Positions 1 to 5,699 of a DNA stretch of 11,037 bases are shown here, piece after piece. The notes beneath the pieces are model-generated. The model saw only the letters and a program-made list of their open reading frames with translations, ran no database searches and was not told the origin of the DNA. Both the position numbers and the translations under genes were made by a program. Position 1 is the stretch's first letter. Each line of letters begins with the position of its first letter. Location of the stretch: contig QMYG01000010.1 of NCBI GenBank assembly GCA_003662535.1, positions 1-11,037 on the forward strand. Direction: 5' to 3'. This stretch comes from Candidatus Bathyarchaeota archaeon. GTDB taxonomy: Archaea > Thermoproteota > Bathyarchaeia > EX4484-135 > B24-G1.

Positions 1-335
1 ATCCCAAGTGCCCACAGGACCTCGATCGGGTCCACCGCCTCACTCGGTCTGTGGTCTCCATTGTAGACCTCATAGGAGAACGGCGGGTCATAGTCCTTCA
101 ACCAGAAGATATCTGTTACCCAGCAGTAATCGCCGGGTCCACAAGGCAGGCGGCGCCAGACGGTCGCAGCAATGAGTGCCTGGTTGCCGAAGTGAGGTCT
201 TTTCGGGTTGAACCGCCCCGGTGAGCTGCTAGTGTAGATAGCCCTCGCCTTTCGGAGATATGGCAGCTCGAGAAGATCCCGGACTGGGACGTAGAGCTGC
301 CGGGCTTTCGGGTGCTCTTTCTCTGACCTCCTCAT
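1..335 (-). CDS. Hypothetical protein, 3' part missing (runs off window)
   Basis: Minus-strand frame open from an ATG at 335 to the window edge; 111 residues are visible and the C-terminus is outside. A GGAGG at 344-348 lies 8 nt before the ATG, inside the last codons of the upstream zinc-ribbon gene, so the two are probably translated together. The N-terminus is basic (MRRSEKEHPKARQLY); the later part is rich in Trp, Tyr, Phe and Pro (for example VTDIFWLKDYDPPFSYEVY). No family is recognised. It is the last visible gene of the operon behind the TATA box at 2831. The frame, start and ribosome-binding site are seen directly; function is unknown. Confidence 0.75.
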   Translation of the reverse strand, partial: MRRSEKEHPKARQLYVPVRDLLELPYLRKARAIYTSSSPGRFNPKRPHFGNQALIAATVWRRLPCGPGDYCWVTDIFWLKDYDPPFSYEVYNGDHRPSEAVDPIEVLWALG

Positions 336-337
336 TC

Positions 338-544
338 CTACAACCTCCTGTCATGGTAGGTCTTCCTGCCGCACTCGGGGCAGACGTACCAGGTGGTCTG
401 GCGAATGCCCCCGTCACGGCTCCTGCGGGGCCTGCATGTCTTCTTGATGATCAGGCCCCTGTGGCCACAGGTTGGGCACTTCATGTCGGGGTCCGTAGTG
501 CCCTCGGCACCGAAGCCGCCTCGGATCTCCATGCGCTCTCTCAT
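338..544 (-). CDS. Small zinc-ribbon protein, 68 aa
   Basis: Two CxxC knuckles, C23-P-T-C26 and C55-P-E-C58, separated by a 28-residue basic stretch (KKTCRPRRSRDGG), form a typical zinc ribbon. Such ribbons commonly bind nucleic acid or proteins. The ATG at 544 overlaps the stop of the upstream gene (ATGA) and is preceded by GGAGAGGG inside that gene, so coupling is likely. A second ATG at 532 is possible but has weaker support. C-terminus is KTYHDRRL. The fold is inferred from the cysteine pattern; the specific role is unknown. Confidence 0.82.
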   Translation of the reverse strand: MRERMEIRGGFGAEGTTDPDMKCPTCGHRGLIIKKTCRPRRSRDGGIRQTTWYVCPECGRKTYHDRRL

Positions 545-975
545 TTTGCCCTCTCCTTGCTCTGAGCCCCTCCGAGCTTGACGGGGCGGCTACACCTGGG
601 GCAGGTCGCCCACTTCTTGCCGTGGCCGTCGTAGACCCATCTCAGGCCGCACTTGGGGCACTCTAGGAGCTCAGGCTGCTCCGGCTCCGTCGACTGGACC
701 AGCTCGACAGGCACGTAGGTGGCGCTGCCAGACTCCTCCCACTCTGGCGTCCTCACGGACTTGAGCAGGTCCGCTCCTGCAGGGGGCCCCAGCAGGTCCC
801 TCGCCCTCTCGACAGGGTCCCTCTTTCGTATCTTGAGGTAGGCGAGGCTTGAGAGCCCGTGCACGTTCACCCGCTCCACGACGGGGTGGTCTCCCAGCAC
901 GTGCTCTATGTAGGCCTCATCCTCCTCATCCTCAGGCTCGATCTCTATCCAATCCCTTCTTACCTTCATTCTCAT
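541..975 (-). CDS. Hypothetical protein with C-terminal zinc ribbon, 144 aa
   Basis: I take the ATG at 975 as start because GGAGG lies 8 nt before it; a GTG at 984 in the same frame abuts the ribosome-binding site and is less likely. Counting from 975, residues about 1-30 are acidic (EIEPEDEEDEAYIEHV) and the middle is mixed. A C-terminal zinc ribbon has C106-P-K-C109 and C125-P-R-C128 with a GHGKKW turn between, followed by a basic tail. It overlaps the following zinc-ribbon gene by ATGA and follows the 55-aa zinc-ribbon gene by 12 nt. Three consecutive genes of this operon carry CxxC pairs. No homologue is recognised. Confidence 0.8.
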   Translation of the reverse strand: MRMKVRRDWIEIEPEDEEDEAYIEHVLGDHPVVERVNVHGLSSLAYLKIRKRDPVERARDLLGPPAGADLLKSVRTPEWEESGSATYVPVELVQSTEPEQPELLECPKCGLRWVYDGHGKKWATCPRCSRPVKLGGAQSKERAK

Positions 976-987
976 CTGCGTCACCTC

Positions 988-1155
988 CTACACACTACTT
1001 GGCTCGTAAGTATTGGCCGGAACGTCAGCGTAGGGCCTATGCTGGACCCTCATGGCCCTCATCTGGCACGCAAAGCACAGGCGATAGAAAAGGCTGTCCG
1101 GGTAGGGATTCAGCGAGGCGTAGGCCCCGCACCTTCTGCAGTGTCCCCACATCAT
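988..1155 (-). CDS. Small zinc-ribbon protein, 55 aa
   Basis: A short frame from ATG at 1155 (followed by a second ATG at 1152) to TAG at 988-990. It overlaps the stop of the upstream gene (ATGA at 1152-1155). A GGAGGG 6-7 nt before the first ATG serves as ribosome-binding site. C6-R-R-C9 and C27-F-A-C30 make a compact zinc ribbon followed by a basic, Tyr- and Pro-containing tail. The tight overlaps on both sides, ribosome-binding site and paired cysteines argue that it is real despite its size. Function unknown. Confidence 0.8.
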   Translation of the reverse strand: MMWGHCRRCGAYASLNPYPDSLFYRLCFACQMRAMRVQHRPYADVPANTYEPSSV

Positions 1156-1727
1156 TGTGATCCCTCCGTGTCAGAGTCGTTAGATAGGAGCCCTTCCATG
1201 AGGTCATCCACCACCACCTTGGGGGGCTCCGCTCTCCTCACGTTGAGCCTCACTGCGGGGGCTCCCTCGGGCTCCTTAAGCTCGTAGACCGTGTCCAGCA
1301 CGATTTGAGCGAGGTACCTGATTGTCATGTCCACGTTGGTCGACATGTCCACTACTCTCTCCAACAGTATCTCCGTGTGGGCCCTCTCCTCGATACGCTT
1401 CCGCCCCTCGTGCGAGACGAGTGCAGTGTAGGTCCGCCACATGTTGTCCCACTTTATGCGGAAGACCACCACACGCCGCTCCGGGAAGAAGAAATTTGAC
1501 CACATCACAATGCCGGAGGCAAGGTACTCCAGCATTCTGTGGTCGGTCTTGGACAGGGTCCTAAAGGCCCTCTTAGCACAGTCTCGGCACCCCTCATGGT
1601 AGGGCTCAATCTCCTCCCACCACTCCCCATCTGCGAGGAGGGCCCACACCGCAGGGACTATCCGCTCGTATGCCTCATACACCTTCTCCACGTTCTCCTC
1701 CATCTTCCAAGGGTCAACAAGTTTCAT
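1152..1727 (-). CDS. Hypothetical helical protein, 191 aa
   Basis: ATG at 1727 with GGAGG 7 nt upstream. The N-terminal 60 residues are helical and acidic (MKLVDPWKMEENVEKVYEAY), with C47xxC50 in the motif GCRDCAK. The middle is rich in aromatic residues and strands (NFFFPERRVVVFRIKWDNMW) and the C-terminus is acidic (NDSDTEGSQ). A single CxxC is not enough to call a zinc site. The gene starts 14 nt after its neighbour ends and overlaps the next start. I do not recognise a family; a virion or accessory protein is possible but unsupported. Confidence 0.82.
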   Translation of the reverse strand: MKLVDPWKMEENVEKVYEAYERIVPAVWALLADGEWWEEIEPYHEGCRDCAKRAFRTLSKTDHRMLEYLASGIVMWSNFFFPERRVVVFRIKWDNMWRTYTALVSHEGRKRIEERAHTEILLERVVDMSTNVDMTIRYLAQIVLDTVYELKEPEGAPAVRLNVRRAEPPKVVVDDLMEGLLSNDSDTEGSQ

Positions 1728-1741
1728 TTCATCGCCTCCTG

Positions 1742-2134
1742 TTAGTGGACCACGTAGATCCTGCCCCTCTCATCCCACCACACTGCGTAGTGGAGGGGCT
1801 CCACCTTGTAGAACTGCTGAAGCTCTTCCTTCATGACGCGATGGACGAAGTTGTAAAGCTTGCGGCTACGTTCAGAGAGTTTCTCCACGCCGAAGACGTG
1901 GGTGTCGCAGATGAAGTGAATTGCGATGTCCAGCTTCTCCTCCTGGGAGGGGTTGTAGATGACATTCTCGCCGTCCACCCCATACAGTACGGAGAACGTA
2001 ATTGGCGGTGGGACGGGCTCCCACCCCTTATAGCTCTCCTTGGTCAGCTTGAGGTGGTAGGAAAAAGCCTGGCAGCCCAGCAGGTCATACCGTCGCCGGC
2101 GGTGGATCTCCGCCGTCACGTTTTCATCTGCCAT
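1742..2134 (-). CDS. Hypothetical protein, 130 aa
   Basis: Start chosen at ATG 2134 because GGAG lies 8 nt before it. The frame is open further upstream to GTG 2158 and ATG 2155, which overlap the previous stop and would add eight residues. The N-terminus holds a basic patch (EIHRRRRYDL) and the middle has a strand pattern (ITFSVLYGVDGENVIY). It continues with ICDTHVFGVEKL and a helix, and ends in VWWDERGRIYVVH. It sits between genes 2158-2763 and 1152-1727 in the same operon. No family recognised. Confidence 0.78.
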   Translation of the reverse strand: MADENVTAEIHRRRRYDLLGCQAFSYHLKLTKESYKGWEPVPPPITFSVLYGVDGENVIYNPSQEEKLDIAIHFICDTHVFGVEKLSERSRKLYNFVHRVMKEELQQFYKVEPLHYAVWWDERGRIYVVH

Positions 2135-2157
2135 CTTAAACACTCCTATTTTCATCA

Positions 2158-2763
2158 CTACACCCCCTTGCCGGACTTAGAGGAGGTCTCCCGAATGGCC
2201 TCCCTGAAGCACATCAGGCAGCCCTCCTCCGGGTCGTACCAAGTGCCATGCCTCTCGCAGTACTCAGGCAGCCTCGGCTCCCACAGGGGGCACGGGACGA
2301 AGCGCCCCACCTCGCTGACGTCATCCGGCCTGCCTAGGCTCTCCAGCTTCTCGTACACCTCATCCTCGATGTCGCAACCGCAGTCCGTAATGGAGCCCGG
2401 ACCGAGGGCGACTCCGCTGGGCGAAGGGTCGTAGGTGTCGCAGTGCATGTGCCTGCATGACTCACACATTCCCGCAGTCAGGACCGGCTGTGGGGGCGGT
2501 GAGAACCTCTCAGACGCGGAGATCAACACCTTAAGAAGGGCCTGCGCAGACTTGATGTCCTCAGCGGAGTAGCCCCTGTCGGACATGCGATTGGCCAGGC
2601 TCCTGGCTATGTCACCAGGGCTGGGATAGCTACGCAGAAGAGGGCTCTCGAGAGACTTCCGAAGCTCCTCCCTCATCACTTCACTCACAACATCCATCAA
2701 GGCGGCGGCCTTGTTGAGAGGCACGCCTGCCTTCCTGGCTACGTATTCCAAACTCACACGCAA
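2158..2763 (-). CDS. Hypothetical protein with Cys/His-rich C-terminal half, 201 aa
   Basis: First gene of the operon behind the TATA box at 2831-2839. The frame is open from TTG 2796. I prefer TTG 2763 because GGGGGTGATC lies just upstream at the usual distance; GTG 2757 is an alternative. The first 90 residues are helical (KAAALMDVVSEVMREEL). The second half carries CESCRHMHC, CGC, a lone Cys, then C-E-R-H and CLMC near the end, enough ligands for two zinc sites. The last pair (CERH about 10 residues before CLMC) is the most convincing. A nucleic-acid or protein-binding role is plausible; nothing more can be said. Confidence 0.75.
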   Translation of the reverse strand: MRVSLEYVARKAGVPLNKAAALMDVVSEVMREELRKSLESPLLRSYPSPGDIARSLANRMSDRGYSAEDIKSAQALLKVLISASERFSPPPQPVLTAGMCESCRHMHCDTYDPSPSGVALGPGSITDCGCDIEDEVYEKLESLGRPDDVSEVGRFVPCPLWEPRLPEYCERHGTWYDPEEGCLMCFREAIRETSSKSGKGV

Positions 2764-2830
2764 TCTGATCACCCCCGAAATTGGGACCACCTGCAAGCCC
2801 CTTCTGTAAAAAGGTAAAAGGGGCAGGAGG

Positions 2831-2839
2831 TATATATAA
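2831..2839 (-). promoter_or_regulatory. Archaeal TATA box for the 2763-1 operon
   Basis: Minus strand reads TTATATATA in an otherwise GC-rich stretch. The usual archaeal spacing (about 25 nt from box centre to start) puts transcription start near 2808-2812, just before the first gene's candidate start codons (2796, 2763). No good BRE is obvious upstream. The same element read on the plus strand has no gene behind it. Confidence 0.6.
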
Positions 2840-3075
2840 CTATCGCTGCACCCTTCAGCACCGGGTTTCCGGGGCTGCCAGGCAAAAAGAGGTGGGGATA
2901 GGGTTAAAGGGGACTTCGCCCTGCTGGCAACCTTTCCGGACCCGGGGCGAGACTGCTCACCCCAGGTGCGGGGCTGGGCGAGGGGGTGGTGATATACGCG
3001 GTCATGGAGGAAAGGGCAAAGAAGGCTCCATCAAAACACGTCTCCCCTCGCCTTTCAGCCCATTTCGCCTGTCTA
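2840..3075. other. Gene-poor stretch between the operon and the cassette array
   Basis: No frame with a ribosome-binding site and sensible composition was found on either strand. It contains one copy of the GC-rich hairpin repeat (2940-2967), a TATA-like GTATATC on the minus strand near 2990, and A-rich traces. The minus-strand sequence just after the hairpin (GGAAAGGTTGCCAGCAGG) resembles a decayed leader, so this may be a remnant of a lost cassette. Confidence 0.4.
2940..2967 (-). repeat. GC-rich hairpin repeat, copy 1
   Basis: Arms ACCCGGGG (2940-2947) and CCCCAGGT (2960-2967) pair over 8 bp with one G-T. The same position in copies at 3241-3268 and 3571-3598 also pairs, with different bases. 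No gene follows directly. Confidence 0.55.
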
Positions 3076-3207
3076 TCAAAGCAGGGCCCCGCAGCGGGGG
3101 CAAAACTCGCCGGTCAGCAGGTCTTCGGACTCGTACCCGCATTCAGGGCACCGTCCAAAGTACCCGATGTATCCGTGGGCGTTCTTCCTCACATCGTTCT
3201 TCTTCAC
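3076..3207 (-). CDS. Small zinc-ribbon protein, about 43-45 aa
   Basis: Short frame ending TGA at 3076-3078. Start is GTG 3207, 8 nt after GGAGG; an in-frame ATG at 3213 is only 2 nt after it. Counted from that ATG, C22-P-E-C25 and C38-P-R-C41 form a zinc ribbon whose C-terminus CPRCGALL resembles many free-standing ribbons. It is preceded by the constant hairpin (GGCC-GTGA-GGCC, 3216-3233) and by a GC-rich hairpin at 3241-3268. It is too short to be found by a 60-residue ORF cutoff. The cysteine pattern and leader make it convincing. Confidence 0.8.
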   Translation of the reverse strand: MKKNDVRKNAHGYIGYFGRCPECGYESEDLLTGEFCPRCGALL

Positions 3208-3240
3208 GCTCATCACCTCCCGGCCTCACGGCCTTTCTCC

Positions 3241-3268
3241 CCCCAGGGCAGGACCGCTCACCCCAGGG
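3241..3268 (-). repeat. GC-rich hairpin repeat, copy 2
   Basis: Arms CCCCAGGG at 3241-3248 and 3261-3268 pair with each other over 8 positions with two G-T pairs. It is followed at 3269 by GTGGAGGGC, also found after copy 3. It lies immediately upstream, in the minus direction, of the constant leader of the zinc-ribbon gene 3076-3207. Confidence 0.6.
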
Positions 3269-3282
3269 TGGAGGGCACAGTC

Positions 3283-3531
3283 TCACTGCCGGCGGAGCCA
3301 CTCTCTGAGCTCCGCCTCTGTGAAGCGCTCCTTCCCCGTCGCCCGGGAGAAGGCGTCGAGGATCTCGCTTTCTGCGGAAGCGTCAAACCATCCGACGCTT
3401 CCGTCAGAGTAGTGAATCGTGCTCTTCTCCCATCTCCTCACCGTGACCTCCCAGCCGTCGGCACTCACTACCTTCTCCGCCCGGCGGTACTCCGGGCAGA
3501 ACTCTTCTATTTTTCTGCTTATTTCGTCCAT
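3283..3531 (-). CDS. Hypothetical protein, 82 aa
   Basis: ATG 3531 lies 8 nt after GAGG; the in-frame GTG at 3540 overlaps that site and is less likely. Sequence features: a helical N-terminus (MDEISRKIEEFCPEY), a central strand-like part (GWEVTVRRWEKSTIHYSDGS), and a helical, charged C-terminus (FTEAELREWLRRQ). The leader hairpin here is a weaker variant (GGCC-GTA-GGCC at 3553-3563) and the ribosome-binding site is shifted downstream of it. A GC-rich hairpin (3571-3598) precedes the leader, as for gene 3076-3207. No family recognised. Confidence 0.75.
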   Translation of the reverse strand: MDEISRKIEEFCPEYRRAEKVVSADGWEVTVRRWEKSTIHYSDGSVGWFDASAESEILDAFSRATGKERFTEAELREWLRRQ

Positions 3532-3570
3532 GTATCTCACCTCTCACTTCCTGGCCTACGGCCTATCTCC

Positions 3571-3598
3571 CCCCGGGGTATCCGCAGACGCCCCGGGG
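3571..3598 (-). repeat. GC-rich hairpin repeat, copy 3
   Basis: Perfect 8-bp arms CCCCGGGG at 3571-3578 and 3591-3598, with a 12-nt loop. It is followed by GTGGAGGGC as in copy 2. Arms differ from copies 1 and 2 but still pair. Confidence 0.6.
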
Positions 3599-3643
3599 TG
3601 GAGGGCCCTGGTCCTTTGTAGCTGGGAGGAGCCAGTGCAAAAC

Positions 3644-3843
3644 GAGCGGGGAGACTGCGTCCCGGTTACGGATATGATAAACATGATTGACAAAAAAGAG
3701 AACGCAGTCCCCCCCTTAAGGATTGCGGAGAGCGAGCGCCGTCCAGGGTCAGAGTGCTTGGGACGGGGGAAAAGGTAAGGCTCTGTGGCACAACACACAG
3801 AAAAAACGTCTCGCACCCTGGCGGGGCCACACGGCACCCGCTC
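3644..3843 (-). ncRNA. Candidate structured RNA cassette C
   Basis: This stretch follows a leader hairpin of the GGGCAGGGAG type (3842-3861). Minus-strand GAGCGGG right after that leader (3837-3843) is complementary to CCCGCTC at 3644-3650, closing about 200 nt. Inside lie a hairpin with arms 3648-3660 and 3702-3713 (GACTGCGT/ACGCAGTC plus four G-C pairs, with T6 in the loop), a hairpin CCGTCC/GGACGG (3739-3744/3761-3766), and one CTGTG/CACAG. A minus-strand frame from GTG near 3838 to 3556 exists. It is Ser/Pro/Arg-rich, unlike its neighbours, and runs through the next gene's leader, so I treat the region as non-coding. RNA expression is inference. Confidence 0.45.
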
Positions 3844-3861
3844 TCCCTGCCCCATGGGGCC
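3842..3861 (-). repeat. Constant leader hairpin, GGGCAGGGAG variant, before RNA cassette C
   Basis: Minus strand GGCCCCATGGGGCAGGGAGA directly after T6. The T of the usual GGGCTGGGAGG is A here, as in the two other copies that precede non-coding segments. Confidence 0.65.
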
Positions 3862-3869
3862 AAAAAAGA

Positions 3870-3908
3870 GGGAGCGTCAGGCGGAGTAGAACGCCCTCTC
3901 GCGCTCCC
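3870..3908 (-). terminator. Terminator-like hairpin of gene 3877-4608
   Basis: Arms GGGAGCG (3870-3876) and CGCTCCC (3902-3908) enclose the stop codon. T6 follows on the minus strand at 3862-3867. Confidence 0.6.
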
Positions 3909-4608
3909 TATCACACCACTTCTGAAATCTTTCGTATTCCTCCGTCACAGCCTCGTGGAATGCTCTCCCGCTCTCCGTCAGCTCGTACTTGCCATCGTCG
4001 CGGAGCCGGATGAAGCCCTTCTCAGTCAGCATTCTCAGCACCTTCTCCCTGGAGGGGTCGTTTATGTCTCTCAGGGGGCCCCTGCACAGCCCGGTGGGTG
4101 CGATCCAGTGGGTGTCGTAGATGTCTCCCCTCACACCGGGCCGTCCTCGGGCCGTCGGGCCGAAGTGCCTGAGAAAGTCCAGGACCTTCAGGCCCCTCCT
4201 CGCTATCAGAGGGGGTCCAAAGCCCATCAGCTCGACGATCTTCTCCTTCTCAAGCTCCTGAAGCCTCCTCTCGTGCTCCCTGGCCTTCCTGTTGCGCTCG
4301 CGAATCCACCGCCGTCTCCTCTCCCGCTCCTCCGCCAGTCTCCGCTGGCCTGCATCGTCTACGATCTCAAAGTCCCTCTTCAGAGTGCACGAGAGCCATC
4401 CGTCCCGGTCCTGCATGGAGGTGACCCTCACGGTGTCCCCCACGGCTACCTTACAGCGGGGGTCCTCGTCATCCTTCACCTCCACCATGACCTTGTGCCC
4501 AGTGTCGAGCTCTAGGAAGAACTTGTGCACGGGCCTAGAGTAGGGGCCGTACTGATAGAGCTTTATCCGCCCCTTCTTGACAACCTTGCCAGTCACCTCT
4601 ACCGTCAC
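3877..4608 (-). CDS. Possible nucleic-acid-binding protein: OB-like N-terminus, charged helix, winged-helix-like C-terminus, 243 aa
   Basis: GTG start 4608, 7 nt after GGGAGG of the constant leader (4616-4634). Residues 1-80 show strands typical of an OB/beta-barrel fold (VTGKVVKKGRI, FFLELDTGHKVMVEV, VGDTVRVTSM). Residues about 85-125 form a very charged, probably coiled-coil helix (RRLAEERERRRRWIRERNRK). Residues about 185-225 fit a winged helix (VLRMLTEKGFIRLRDDGKYELTESG, given here only by its key parts: helix, turn GF, wing RLRDDGKYELT). The C-terminus is helical. It is the longest gene in the array and the best candidate for a regulator or nucleic-acid-binding factor. The folds are my reading of the pattern, not a database match. 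Confidence 0.75.
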   Translation of the reverse strand: MTVEVTGKVVKKGRIKLYQYGPYSRPVHKFFLELDTGHKVMVEVKDDEDPRCKVAVGDTVRVTSMQDRDGWLSCTLKRDFEIVDDAGQRRLAEERERRRRWIRERNRKAREHERRLQELEKEKIVELMGFGPPLIARRGLKVLDFLRHFGPTARGRPGVRGDIYDTHWIAPTGLCRGPLRDINDPSREKVLRMLTEKGFIRLRDDGKYELTESGRAFHEAVTEEYERFQKWCDRERERAFYSA

Positions 4609-4649
4609 ACGCTTACCTCCCAGCCGCTAGGGCCAAAAAAATGGGGAAA

Positions 4650-4669
4650 GAGAGCCCCAGAAGGCTCTC
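4650..4669 (-). terminator. Terminator-like hairpin of gene 4668-5276
   Basis: Perfect arms GAGAGCC (4650-4656) and GGCTCTC (4663-4669), reaching into the TGA stop. T7 follows at 4635-4641 and the constant leader of the next gene comes straight after. Confidence 0.72.
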
Positions 4670-5276
4670 ATTGCATCGCATCGGCGAGGGTCTTCGCCAC
4701 TGCCCCGCCCTCTATGTCGTGGAGATAGATGTGAGGCGCCACGACGTAGAGCCAGGCAATCGCCTCACCCGGATACTTCACGAGAAAAACCAGGGGCCTC
4801 TCGCCTGAGATCTCCCTGTCCTTCTCAGGGTGCAGGCGTGGGACCGAGGCCTTGTGACTCTCCACGAAGGCCCTGCACACCTCCACCTTGCTGACCCTTA
4901 CGTTGTGAGCCCTCAGGGTCTGGTAGAAGGGGTCCAGGGGGTAGAGGCCATACACGACCCTGCCCTTCAGGGTCTTAATTTCCGCCGCCAGGAACTCCTT
5001 GAGATCTCTCTCCAGGACGTCTATGGGCCTCACGATGGCGGGGACGATCCTCACGTGATCCTGGTCCGGGTGTTCCGCACCCCACGTCATCGGGGTCCCA
5101 TCAGATCTAAAGAGCGTGACGCTCTCCAGCACCTGATGGCGCCAGATTCTCTCCATGATGCGGGCAGTCATCCCTGTCTGGTGCGGGTCTATGAAGGCCT
5201 CTCGCTCTTCCACGGTCTCCTCGCCAGTCTCAGGGTCTATCCACTTCAACCCGACCTTCCTCTTCTCAAGCTCCAT
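4668..5276 (-). CDS. Hypothetical protein, 202 aa
   Basis: ATG 5276 is chosen: AGGAGG ends 6 nt before it. An in-frame ATG at 5303 lies inside the leader hairpin itself and is rejected. The N-terminus is charged (MELEKRKVGLKWIDPETGEE). A middle region reads IWRHQVLESVTLFRSDGTP. A helical part (IDVLERDLKEFLAAEIKTL) is followed by a strand-rich C-terminal part (LVFLVKYPGEAIAWLYVVAP). Its leader (5283-5301) lacks the T-run found elsewhere and has GGGCAGGAGG. No family recognised. Confidence 0.82.
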   Translation of the reverse strand: MELEKRKVGLKWIDPETGEETVEEREAFIDPHQTGMTARIMERIWRHQVLESVTLFRSDGTPMTWGAEHPDQDHVRIVPAIVRPIDVLERDLKEFLAAEIKTLKGRVVYGLYPLDPFYQTLRAHNVRVSKVEVCRAFVESHKASVPRLHPEKDREISGERPLVFLVKYPGEAIAWLYVVAPHIYLHDIEGGAVAKTLADAMQ

Positions 5277-5303
5277 CTTACACCTCCTGCCCTGCTGGGC
5301 CAT

Positions 5304-5340
5304 GCGAGAGCCGGGGGACTATCCCCCATAGGGCTCTCGC
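5304..5340 (-). terminator. Hairpin over the end of the 39-aa gene
   Basis: Arms GCGAGAGCC (5304-5312) and GGGCTCTCGC (5331-5340) with an inner GGGGGA/TCCCCC. The stop codon of the small gene lies in the loop. No T-run follows, so termination is less certain than at other genes. Confidence 0.5.
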
Positions 5341-5438
5341 TCAACGTAGCCGTCCGAGACGGTCAAATAGGACAGAAGCCCCCTGCTTTCACGAGGGAGC
5401 GTGGTCAGGACCGCCTCCATCAGCCTCTCCGCATCTAT
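5319..5438 (-). CDS. Small protein, 39 aa, apparently starting at ATA
   Basis: The frame ends at TAG 5319-5321. The constant leader (5446-5465) ends in GGGAGGTGATC, a near-perfect anti-SD match, and 7 nt later the frame has ATA (5438), not ATG. Read from there, the product is an amphipathic helix (DAERLMEAVLTTLPRESRG) and a short tail ending YVEREPYGG. An in-frame ATG at 5420 lies 25 nt from the ribosome-binding site and would give 33 aa. Another ATG (5432, other frame) opens a 4-codon frame whose stop overlaps ATG 5420. So either ATA is used, re-initiation occurs, or the start has mutated. Confidence 0.5.
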   Translation of the reverse strand: MDAERLMEAVLTTLPRESRGLLSYLTVSDGYVEREPYGG

Positions 5439-5474
5439 AAGATCACCTCCCAGCCCCGAAGGGCCCTATTGAGC

Positions 5475-5534
5475 GACGGGACCCAAGTCTTGCATACCTA
5501 GGAGAGACCCCAAAAAAGAGACTGAGGTCCCGTC
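5475..5534 (-). ncRNA. Large hairpin in gene-free stretch (part of RNA cassette B)
   Basis: Arms GACGGGACC (5475-5483) and GGTCCCGTC (5526-5534), then a 2x2 internal loop, then AGTCT/AGACT (5486-5490/5519-5523). The loop carries T6 on the minus strand next to the 5' arm, as in the hairpins at 5594-5652 and 3653-3709. No convincing ORF. Confidence 0.45.
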
Positions 5535-5550
5535 AAGGGTAGGGATGGGA

Positions 5551-5583
5551 CATGTGGGCCTGGTTAGGGGCCGCACCCACATG
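5551..5583 (-). ncRNA. Hairpin in gene-free stretch (part of RNA cassette B)
   Basis: Perfect 8-bp arms CATGTGGG (5551-5558) and CCCACATG (5576-5583), with an inner GGCC/GGCC possibility. It lies between two larger hairpins and has no ORF of its own. Confidence 0.4.
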
Positions 5584-5593
5584 AGGCTCCGAA

Positions 5594-5652
5594 GCTGGCA
5601 TCCCCAAAGGAGGAAAGACCAAGGTCCGCACAAAAAAGGAGGAGATGCCAGC
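5594..5652 (-). ncRNA. Large hairpin directly after a GGGCAGGGAGG leader (RNA cassette B)
   Basis: Plus-strand arms GCTGGCATCCCC (5594-5605) and GGAGATGCCAGC (5641-5652) pair over 12 positions with one G-T. On the minus strand the 5' arm begins immediately after the leader's GGGAGG, and T6 stands in the loop. Together with 5551-5583 and 5475-5534 this gives three consecutive hairpins filling about 180 nt between two leaders. A minus-strand frame crosses the region but has no start near the ribosome-binding site. Confidence 0.5.
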
Positions 5653-5671
5653 CTCCCTGCCCATGCGGGCC
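5652..5671 (-). repeat. Constant leader hairpin, GGGCAGGGAGG variant, before RNA cassette B
   Basis: Minus strand GGCCCGCATGGGCAGGGAGG, with a T7 at 5676-5682 a few nt upstream. Same A-for-T variant as at 3842-3861 and 6221-6240. Confidence 0.65.
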
Positions 5672-5699
5672 GTAGAAAAAAATAGAACGGAGGGGGAGC

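Noticed and set aside
1670..2434. Long plus-strand open frame (254 codons), and similar plus-strand frames at 3754-4515, 4830-5501, 5829-6533 and 8291-9028
   Set aside because: They mirror minus-strand genes that have ribosome-binding sites, proper starts and leaders; the plus frames lack ribosome-binding sites and have Leu/Pro/Ser-rich composition typical of antisense reading.
2986..3621. Plus-strand frame starting MVIYAVMEERAKK, with GGTGAT upstream
   Set aside because: It runs antisense across two well-supported minus genes and both GC-rich hairpins; the ribosome-binding-site match is weak.
3556..3855. Minus-strand frame through cassette C (up to 99 codons)
   Set aside because: Start lies in the leader, composition is Ser/Pro/Arg-rich, and it extends through the next gene's leader; the sequence is better explained by stem pairing. 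Kept as the alternative to test.
5466..5652. 61-codon open stretch from CTG across cassette B, and a minus frame ending near 5533
   Set aside because: CTG directly abuts GGGAGG, no other start is near, and the composition is unlike its neighbours; three hairpins account for the region.
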